The position numbers and the translations under genes are program-made. From positions 1 through 14,831 of the forward strand of contig MSJH02000172.1 in assembly GCA_001931875.2 (NCBI GenBank): a DNA stretch of 14,831 nt, read 5' to 3'. Below, one piece after another: positions 9,240 to 14,831 of this stretch. Numbering within the stretch: the first letter of the stretch is position 1; each line of letters begins with the position of its first letter. A model generated the notes under the pieces. It was not told the origin of the DNA, searched no databases, and saw nothing but the letters and a program-made list of their open reading frames with translations. The DNA comes from Byssochlamys sp. IMV 00236. Its lineage: Eukaryota > Ascomycota > Eurotiomycetes > Eurotiales > Thermoascaceae.

Positions 9240-10552
9240 AATACATACTCTATCCTTTAGTCTATTACTTAGTCGATATATGCTTGTTAGCACGAACTAA
9301 GGAGGAGATGAAGAGGAATTCAAGAAGAATATTGCACCAGCTAACTTTGTTGGGTTTATAGTTAATCATCAGAAGAGCAAATTGGAACCAAAACAGGTGC
9401 AAGAATTCCTTGGGTTTATCTTCAACAGCCAGCAAATGCAGATCAGTGTGCCACAGAAGAAGATGTCCAAACTGATGTCAAGGATCAAATAACTATCCAA
9501 AGAACCGGAAATGACTTACTCATGTCGTTGGATGGCAAGTCTTTTGGGGAAGATTACGGGCAATGACTCCAGCCATTGGAGAAGCACTGTTGAGGTTCTG
9601 GTTTCTACAGCAAGATTTAGCAATGAGTTTACAGAAACAACAATACAACTGGGAGAAGCCATGTCCATTATCTGCCCAAAGTTGAAAGGGACTACAATGG
9701 TAGACCAAAAACGCACAGCTCTCAAACGGTCTACCAACAAAGATCGATACAGACATCAGAGAACCGGATATCAGTATCCACGTAGACGCCTCCGATACAG
9801 GGTAGGGTATAACGTCAAAAGAAGTCGAAACACAAAGGTTTGGGTCAGAGATCGAAAGCGGCACTCCGATCAATGCGAGAGAACTGAAGACAATCTTATT
9901 TGCTCTTCAGCTACACGCACGAAAATTCCGAAACTCATTGATACACATGTACACCGACAACATGACAGCACTGAAACATGCAAAGAAGTCTGGGAGAACA
10001 GCATCCGCGTTGCTTCAGACGCTAAGCTTGGAAATACAGCAAGTCATCACGATCAACCAACTGACGATAAGATACTTTCATATACAGGGAATTAAGAATG
10101 TTCGAGCGAGCTACCTCAGCAGAAAGAAGAAATCACTGTACGAATGGACTCTTCCAAGGCACTTCTTTCAAATGATTCAACAACACTGGGGCAGAATGAC
10201 GATAGATGCGTTTGCGACCAGGGAGAACAAACGATTGGCGAAGTTCTGGAGTTTTCAACCGAATCCTGAAGCTCAAGCAACAGATGCTTTACATCAAGAA
10301 TGGCCGAAGAAGGGACTATACCTTCATCCGCCAAGGAAGTTAATACCGAGAGTCATAAGGAAATCACAGGCAGACAGGGTTGCAAAGGCAGTGATGATAA
10401 CTCCAACATGGAGCACCCAATATTGGTGGCCAATGGTCATACGTCAGAGTATAGACGATCCGATAAAGACCCAATTGAACAAGACATGGTCGGTGACTGT
10501 ATGGTTATTATCAGGGCGTTCCAAGCAAATAAGGATATCAGCGATTCAGTAG
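9240..10552 (+). pseudogene. DIRS RT C-terminus, RNase H and linker (pol remnant)
   Basis: The RT catalytic box reads YYLVDICLLARTKEEM (9263-9310); active elements have YLDD, so one catalytic Asp is Val. A 1-nt loss at about 9356 moves the frame, which continues with FIVNHQKSKLEPKQVQEFLGF, conserved in DIRS RT (given here as FIVNHQKSKLEP and QEFLGF). A TAA is at 9490 and a 1-nt gain at about 9559 returns to the first frame, with AMTPAIGEALLRFWFLQQDL. RNase H follows: HVDASDTG, stop, GI (9803, where GWG is expected), NARELKTILFALQLHA, MYTDNMTALKHAKKSG. Two more stops are at 9683 and 9701. From 9806 to 10552 the frame is open and includes IDAFATRENKRLAKFW, GLYLHPPRKLIPRV and TPTWSTQYWWPM, the diagnostic DIRS linker. 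Coding is clearly ancestral, but the protein cannot now be made in one piece. Confidence 0.85.
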
Positions 10553-11673
10553 TCGAATTTCTAAAGGAATCCAACAGGCCATCTACAAGAAAGAACTACG
10601 ACCAAGCCTGGGCACGCTGGTCAGCATGGTGCGAATCGCAGAACCCTTCGTATAACCCGACAGAATATAGTCCCGAACACTTGGTGGAATACTTGACTTA
10701 TAAGAAAACGCTTTCCTACTCTTCATTAAACATTATACGTTCAGCAATAGCATCAGTGTATAGGATGATTTATTCACATCGACCACCTATAGCTTCCAGC
10801 CAACTAATCATACAGTATTTTGAAGCAAGGAGAAGGGAGGAAGAGAGATTGTCAAACAGCACGCAAGAGATCTATGATGTCAAGGTACGGGTACAAGCTA
10901 CATTGTCGTGGGGATCGACATCGGAATTGACCATAAGCAAGTTACAGCTGAAGACCTTAACCCTTTTAACCATCGCGATTATGTGGAGGCCGAGATCGGA
11001 TATGGGCACATTATAGTTTAGGGACGTCAAATTCCAGATGAAAGAAGGTGTTGAAGGAGAGCCATTGGGTGTAACTCTAACAGCAATAAAACCAAAGAAA
11101 CCACGACCAAAACAATTGCAACTAGGCGCGATTGAAAATAACGAGGCATGTCCAGTGTACACACTTTGAACATTCTATTCATTCACCAAAGATCAGCAAA
11201 GTCATCTATCGCAAGTCTATACACTTTTCTTGACTAATATGACACAAGACAATCCAAATACATGGCAGTCGGTTAAACCAGCCACAGTTGCTTCCTGGCT
11301 GAAAGGGGTTATGGAGAAAGCCGGTACAGACACAGACAGATTCACTGTCTACTCAATTCGGTCAGCTTCAAATACCAAGGCAGTTACAGTGGGATCAGAG
11401 ATCGATCAGGTAAAGATGCACGCAAACTGGAGCCTCAGGCCAAGTGCTTTCGAAAATTACTATTACAAGCCGCATGATCAACACAAGCGGAGACGAGAAA
11501 TGGCCAACAAGCTTTTTAGTGATATTACCGAAAACAGAACCACATCCGAAGTTGGAGTGGAACCAACAATGATAGTCGTAGGAACGACTGACAATAGTAA
11601 CGTTGACGAAACGAAGACAAAGGATGTGGTTACCCGCCCAAGCTTTTTCCGTTGGCTAATGAACCGCAAGTAA
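10430..11673 (+). pseudogene. DIRS tyrosine recombinase, interrupted
   Basis: This is one frame, broken only by TAG at 11014-11016 and TGA at 11167-11169. The open frame reaches back to 10300, but recombinase-like sequence starts near 10530. The N-terminal SAM-like core domain is RPSTRKNYDQAWARWSAW (about 10575-10630), then HLVEYLTYKK and SSLNIIRSAIASVYRMIY. The catalytic domain has box I Arg in MWRPRSDMGTL, then TLTAIKPKKPRPKQ, KPATVASWLKGVMEKAG, box II YSIRSASNTKAV and the Tyr in FENYYYKP. Box II normally begins with His (H-x-x-R); here codon 11350-11352 is TAC for Tyr. Recombinase joins the circular DIRS cDNA intermediate into the genome. Both stops and the His loss remove function. The N-terminal part overlaps the pol frame, as is usual in DIRS. 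Confidence 0.87.
11594..11632 (+). repeat. Inverted repeat, left arm (recombinase tail)
   Basis: 39 nt inside the recombinase C-terminal coding region. They match the reverse complement of 11792-11830 at 36 of 39 positions. The arms are separated by 159 nt, so the transcript could fold into a long hairpin. Confidence 0.85.
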
Positions 11674-11791
11674 AAAGAAATTCCCGTCCCTCATGTCTTA
11701 AATCACAAAAAGCTTGAGCGCGGCCTTCAAGGTATAAAGGGAACACAATTTAATTATATAAGACTGAAAATAAGCGCAGTCCGGAGGGCTT

Positions 11792-11830
11792 TAACCACAT
11801 CCTTTGTCATCGTTTCACCAACGTTACTAT
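11792..11830 (-). repeat. Inverted repeat, right arm downstream of the DIRS coding end
   Basis: Reverse-complement copy of 11594-11632 with three mismatches. It lies outside the coding region and carries part of the recombinase tail in antisense. It may be the stump of a second element copy in opposite orientation, or a complementary region within the element's own terminus. The rest of 11674-11907 shows no gene. Confidence 0.85.
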
Positions 11831-11907
11831 GTGTGCAGTGAAAGGGATGGACATGCACATAACAAGGATTTTTCATGAAAAAAACGTGTACACATATAAC
11901 GAATAAT

Positions 11908-13263
11908 TTAGGAAAACTTCTTAGCCAATCTTTCTTTTACCGCTTCATTCGCAGTACGTAAGGAGAAACTCATTGATTGAGCAATTGATTGCAGGTGTTT
12001 GTCCAGATCCTTGTTATCATGTCGATGTATTCATTTTTTCCAAAGAGTTTTAACATTTCTTCAATAGTAGCTGCAAATTCCCCTTTATCTTGAAAGTTTT
12101 CCAATGTTTTCTTTTCGATAAAAGGATCAGCAAGATTTTTAAATGATTCAAGTACATTCAATGCAATTTTCTGGAATAATAAAGAACCAAGTTTAGCTTG
12201 TGAATCAATTGTTTGTGCAGAATCATAGTCGTATAGTGTCCAAATAGTATATGGTTGATATAGATGGCCAAGCGTGTATGTTGAGCTACATCTACAACTG
12301 GAATACGTCTCTACTCTGTGGAACTTCGATCTCACTTGTTTGCATTGATTCAGTATATCATAAGGGTAAAGCTGAGAGCAACCCTTATTGTTGAATAGTT
12401 TGTCTGCCGTTTCTACAGATCTTTCATAAGGAATATTTTTGTATTCTTTGAAGAAATGAAAACTACTGGTGGGTGGGCTGACGCAAACCACAGGATACTT
12501 TGAGAGTGTACAGCTTGACGTGACAAGTAGGTTACAACTAAAGAATCCAATTACGAGCTTACTTGAGTTGTCGGATTCAAAAAGCTTGACACAGGCTAGC
12601 TTGTAATGGTAGCTCAAATCTGGGATTGATGAATTGAGGTCTCTCTTTGAATAGCGTTCGTAATGGGGATCAATTGACTTCTTTCTTCCGTAAGGTTCAA
12701 CACAGTTGATTATGATAGCTTTTGTTCCATCCAGTATAGTTTTCATTCTTTAACAAGGGCACCATGGAACTGTTGTTTATTAAGAACGTAAGCAAAGTGT
12801 GGTCAGCCTCGTGGTCTTTTGGTGGGCTACTGGGATCAGGTGGAATAGAGAAAATGACCTCTGGCTGCTGTTCATGTAATTCTTGAACATCAGTTGCATT
12901 ACCAAGTAGATAGTATGATTGTGGTTCTGATAACAATGCAATCGATGTCGAATTTGTTATATCAATAAGAATCAAGGTCTTTTGTTGGTCTTCCATATTA
13001 TATTCCAATCCACCAGCAGCAGCAAGTGTCGCAATAGGTTTGGTAAGTGTCTTCATATCATTTGATGTGCGTTGGGCAGTTTTGATATCGCTTTTACTGT
13101 AAGTTCTGGGCATTTTGGCTTTGAGTGGCGAAATATCATAGTTCGCAACCCTTTTTTCTTTCCTAATCTTTGGTGATCTGTTGTGCCGTTCTGCATGTAT
13201 CTTGAAGGTTGAAGTCGACTTTAAATTACTATTGCATTTCGGACAAATAAAACCCACACACAA
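11908..13263 (-). pseudogene. C2H2 zinc-finger protein gene broken by two frameshifts
   Basis: The minus-strand frame opens at 13284 after an in-frame TAG. There is no ATG before the finger, so the true 5' end is missing or in an unseen exon. The finger is C-x2-C-x12-H-x3-H within ICPKCNSNLKSTSTFKIHAE and RH (about 13180-13250), then a basic stretch and IDITNSTSIALLSEPQSYYL. At 12740-12743 a run of four A (sense) appears to have one base too many. Removing one in reading would join LLKNE to TILDGTKAIIIN and continue through SSIPDLSYHYKLACVKLFES, GHLYQPYTIWTLYDYD and IWTNTCNQLL. Near 11980-11990 a base seems missing; the next frame gives SMSFSLRTANEAVKERLAKK and stops at 11908. Length would be about 450 residues. 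I do not know the function of the long C-terminal part. Sequence error at the homopolymer is an alternative for the first break. Confidence 0.6.
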
Positions 13264-13278
13264 TTTTATTGATGATGT

Positions 13279-13551
13279 ATGAGGCTAGAAATTGGCTTAA
13301 TTGATAAAAGGATCGCAACTTAAGAAATGGTACACAAATTCGCTTATGTAATGTAGCTCATTTCATACTCGCAGGTGTTTCCAGGCTTTCAAGAGTATGG
13401 TCTCGAAGTGTGGCGCAATGACTTAATGCCAATAAGCTGCGCTTCCATCGTCCCAATTCACAGAATCTACTCTCCCGTCGCTATTATGAAATGGTTGCCA
13501 TTAGAAAACTTGATTGTTGTCATTCCTCGCCAAAGAAAAGTGGCAGCTTAA
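13279..13551 (+). pseudogene. Broken C-terminal coding fragment of unknown, possibly mobile-element, origin
   Basis: One plus-strand frame of 91 codons runs to TAA at 13549-13551 with two internal stops (TAA 13321, TAG 13354). Its composition is strongly protein-like: VFPGFQEYGLEVWRND, then CASIVPIHRIYSPVAIMKW, then ENLIVVIPRQRKVAA at the end. Base composition is higher in G+C than the flanks. Both stops could come from CAA or CAG by one transition, giving continuous text through AYVM-stop-LISYSQ. The VPxHRIYSPVA...VVIPRxRKV ending reminds me of C-termini of repeated uncharacterised proteins in Mucoromycota genomes, but I cannot name the family. It begins about 15 bp from the zinc-finger pseudogene and runs away from it. 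Confidence 0.5.
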
Positions 13552-13691
13552 AAAAGATAAAAAACTAAATTAAATAAGAAGCCCAGCTTTTGTACCACTA
13601 AGTCGCGCGTTTTTTTCTTTTTTCTTGTGATATTTATGATAAAGTCAATAGTTAACAATTACTATTCCTTATGCAAAGTTGAGAAAAAACT

Positions 13692-13700
13692 TATATAAAA
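13692..13700 (+). promoter_or_regulatory. TATA box candidate
   Basis: TATATAAAA on the plus strand, 49 bp before the ATG at 13749. In AT-rich DNA such a match is weak evidence, but the spacing resembles that of the secreted-protein gene. Confidence 0.3.
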
Positions 13701-13748
13701 ACTACATTATAACTCGTATAAAACTGTACCTGCCTTTTTAATTTCGAA

Positions 13749-13943
13749 ATGACCAACTTAATGACTAAAATTGCAAAGAATTCACTTTTTCTTCATACTT
13801 TACAAACAGGTTCTTTAAATGAAACAGAAACGTTTTATTACTTTAAAGCTTACCCTAAAGAACTGAATAACTTCCATTCAGTCATGAATTCTTACATTCC
13901 TTCCATTACTCTAATTGACATCTGCTTACCAGCATGTAGTTGA
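13749..13943 (+). CDS. Doubtful small ORF, 64 residues
   Basis: Unrecognised protein that begins MTNLMTKIAKNS and ends LIDICLPACS. It has no signal peptide or known motif; the two Cys are near the end. It is listed because a TATA-like box precedes it at a plausible distance and its composition is less A/T-biased than the surroundings. It could also be the first exon of something longer or a chance frame. Confidence 0.2.
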   Translation: MTNLMTKIAKNSLFLHTLQTGSLNETETFYYFKAYPKELNNFHSVMNSYIPSITLIDICLPACS

Positions 13944-14375
13944 GATTCAATGTTGTTTTTTCTTTAATTTTTTCTAAGTCTTTTTGCTGAAAATGCTCCA
14001 TCTTCTAAATTTAGACAGTTTGTACCATGTCAAAATCCAACTATTGTCTACTTTTTGCATTTTCTCCATGAAAAATATAGATAACTGAGTAGTTTAAAAT
14101 ATTTTTATACTCTAATTTTTATGCTGAATGTAGGTGTTGCGTTAGGTTGTAAAAAAAAAAGGTTTTAACAGTGTAATTTACATTTCTATACTAAAAAATT
14201 AAGAAAAAAGGAAAGATATCAAACAAACTCCAAGTTTCTTTATATAAACTTGTAGATATTTACCTGAGGTATCGTTTAAAACTTTTCTGATGCTTTTTCA
14301 TAAAGAATTCGAAACGTTATTCACTCCAAAGTTCAATCCCAAAAACATCCCGAAAATATACAGAAAACACTCAGC
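13944..14375. other. AT-rich intergenic stretch
   Basis: No gene or RNA was identified. There are A- and T-rich runs, for example A10 near 14151-14160, and no open frame of note on either strand. Confidence 0.5.
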
Positions 14376-14402
14376 AAAGTCACGTGACCTGCACGTGACT
14401 TT
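14376..14402. promoter_or_regulatory. Perfect inverted repeat with two CACGTG boxes
   Basis: AAAGTCACGTG (14376-14386), spacer ACCTG, CACGTGACTTT (14392-14402): the 11-bp arms match perfectly. Each arm holds a CACGTG E-box with the flanks (GTCACGTGAC-like) favoured by Cbf1-type bHLH factors in fungi. The second arm ends 44 bp before the tRNA gene. A role as paired protein-binding sites, or as a cruciform, is inference. Nothing else in the window has this motif pair. Confidence 0.6.
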
Positions 14403-14446
14403 AATAAATAGGACAATTAAATTATAGCATTCCTTAAAATCAACAA

Positions 14447-14519
14447 GCCCGGTTAGCTCAGTTGGAAGAGCGTCAGACTTTTAATCTGAATGTCGGGGGT
14501 TCGAGCCCCCCATCGGGCG
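14447..14519 (+). tRNA. tRNA-Lys (anticodon UUU), intron-less
   Basis: The 73-nt cloverleaf folds fully. The acceptor arm is GCCCGGT with ATCGGGC (one G-U) and discriminator G. The D arm is GCTC/GAGC. The anticodon stem TCAGA/TCTGA holds loop CTTTTAA with anticodon TTT, for lysine AAA/AAG codons. The variable loop is ATGTC, and the T stem GGGGG/CCCCC holds loop TTCGAGC. Box A (TAGCTCAGTTGG) and box B (GGTTCGAGCCC) are intact, so RNA polymerase III transcription is expected. CCA is not encoded, as usual in eukaryotes. Confidence 0.97.
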
Positions 14520-14522
14520 ATG

Positions 14523-14526
14523 TTTT
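14523..14526 (+). terminator. RNA polymerase III terminator (T4)
   Basis: TTTT three bases after the tRNA discriminator base. T4 is minimal; a longer T run (TTGTTTTTTAT, about 14566-14573) just behind the following hairpin could serve as backup. Confidence 0.65.
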
Positions 14527-14532
14527 AAAAAT

Positions 14533-14563
14533 AATTCGAAGTTCGAGAACAGAACTCCGAATT
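14533..14563. other. Hairpin just downstream of tRNA-Lys
   Basis: AATTCG-A-AGTTC at 14533-14544 pairs with GAACT-C-CGAATT at 14552-14563: 11 pairs and one A-C mismatch around a 7-nt loop. It is followed by a T run. Confidence 0.7.
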
Positions 14564-14616
14564 GTTGTTTTTTATCCAGCGTTGGTCGAAGTTTATATTT
14601 ATTTCTTCTGTAACAC

Positions 14617-14643
14617 TGATTCCCTTTTTGGTATCTTTGTACT
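14617..14643 (+). repeat. Direct repeat, copy 1
   Basis: 27 nt beginning TGATTCCCTTTTT and ending GGTATCTTTGTACT. It matches 14724-14749 except for one substitution and one T. The two copies bracket a palindrome-rich segment of 80 nt. Confidence 0.85.
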
Positions 14644-14670
14644 GTTGTAACGAAAGCGGAGTTGAAACTG

Positions 14671-14699
14671 ATGAATTTCGTGACCCTCACGAACTTCAT
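14671..14699. other. 13-bp imperfect palindrome
   Basis: ATGAATTTCGTGA (14671-14683), CCC, TCACGAACTTCAT (14687-14699): one mismatch in 13 pairs with a 3-nt loop. The right arm overlaps the first unit of the 13-mer repeat. Confidence 0.75.
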
Positions 14700-14719
14700 G
14701 AGGCAGACGAACTTCATGA
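14689..14719 (+). repeat. Two units of ACGAACTTCATGA
   Basis: The 13-mer occurs at 14689-14701 and 14707-14719 with an 18-bp period. An inverted, slightly changed third unit forms the left arm of the palindrome at 14671. Confidence 0.85.
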
Positions 14720-14723
14720 CCCG

Positions 14724-14749
14724 TGATACCCTTTTTGGTATCTTGTACT
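14724..14749 (+). repeat. Direct repeat, copy 2, with internal hairpin
   Basis: Second copy of the 14617 repeat. Here GATACC (14725-14730) and GGTATC (14737-14742) form a perfect 6-bp stem around CTTTTT. In copy 1 one base of the stem differs. Confidence 0.85.
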
Positions 14750-14769
14750 CTGCATGTCTTATGCAAGTT

Positions 14770-14831
14770 TTTATGATTTATGATTTATGAATTTATCATT
14801 TATCATTTATCATTTATTATTTATCGTTTAT
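14770..14831. repeat. Heptamer tandem array TTTAT(G/C)A at window edge
   Basis: About nine 7-bp units: TTTATGA twice, TTTATGAA, TTTATCA three times, TTTATTA, TTTATCG and a partial unit. The middle base switches from G to C part-way along. The array continues past the end of the window. Confidence 0.85.

Noticed and set aside
9520..9873. Minus-strand ORFs over the DIRS pol region
   Set aside because: Antisense to well-supported RNase H and RT coding; no motifs of their own.
13284..13470. Upstream first exon with ATG for the zinc-finger gene
   Set aside because: A fair acceptor (TTCTAG) exists at 13285, but every ATG upstream on the minus strand runs into a stop before a usable donor.
14481..14717. 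Minus-strand ORF of 78 codons at the tRNA
   Set aside because: It runs through the tRNA gene and the palindromic repeats in antisense; no protein-like features.

Overview
The window looks like nuclear DNA of an early-diverging fungus, most likely Mucoromycota (Mucorales-like). It is AT-rich, and its genes carry short GT-AG introns of about 46-73 nt. The conserved genes are eukaryotic housekeeping genes with fungal features, such as a fungal-type CBC2 and MDM35. The mobile-element remains are DIRS-type (tyrosine-recombinase) retrotransposons, which are common in that phylum. No bacterial signals are present. Species cannot be named from the sequence alone.

Layout. 1-2750 is a gene-poor stretch holding decayed retroelement pieces on the minus strand: a short integrase-core-like open segment (728-877) and a DIRS tyrosine-recombinase relic (about 1660-2420, possibly with linker remains to 2700). 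2991-9139 is a compact gene block: a small secreted protein (-), a tandem-domain ZNRD2/p27-like zinc protein (+), the mitochondrial protease OMA1 (+), a protein I do not recognise (+), the nuclear cap-binding subunit CBC2 (-) and the mitochondrial intermembrane-space protein MDM35 (-). Gaps in this block are 23-101 bp apart from the 297 bp divergent promoter region at 3249-3545. About 9205-11673 is a second, 5'-truncated DIRS element (RT tail, RNase H, recombinase) with frameshifts and stops. It is followed by a 39-nt inverted copy of part of its own recombinase tail. 11908-13263 (-) is a C2H2 zinc-finger gene broken by two apparent frameshifts. 13279-13551 (+) is another broken C-terminal coding relic. 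13552-14831 has one doubtful small ORF, a perfect 11-bp inverted repeat with two CACGTG sites, an intact tRNA-Lys(UUU), a cluster of hairpins and short direct repeats, and a heptamer tandem repeat running off the edge.

How it fits together. The live genes do not form one pathway. OMA1 and MDM35 are both mitochondrial (inner-membrane protease; lipid-transfer chaperone of the intermembrane space), and CBC2 is nuclear RNA metabolism. The block is an ordinary euchromatic cluster flanked on both sides by retroelement debris. Most premature stops and one lost catalytic residue in the debris can be explained by C:G to T:A transitions. No convincing new multi-gene system was found. The best leads are the inverted recombinase tail, the transition-biased decay, the CACGTG palindrome in front of the tRNA, and the palindrome-rich repeats behind it.
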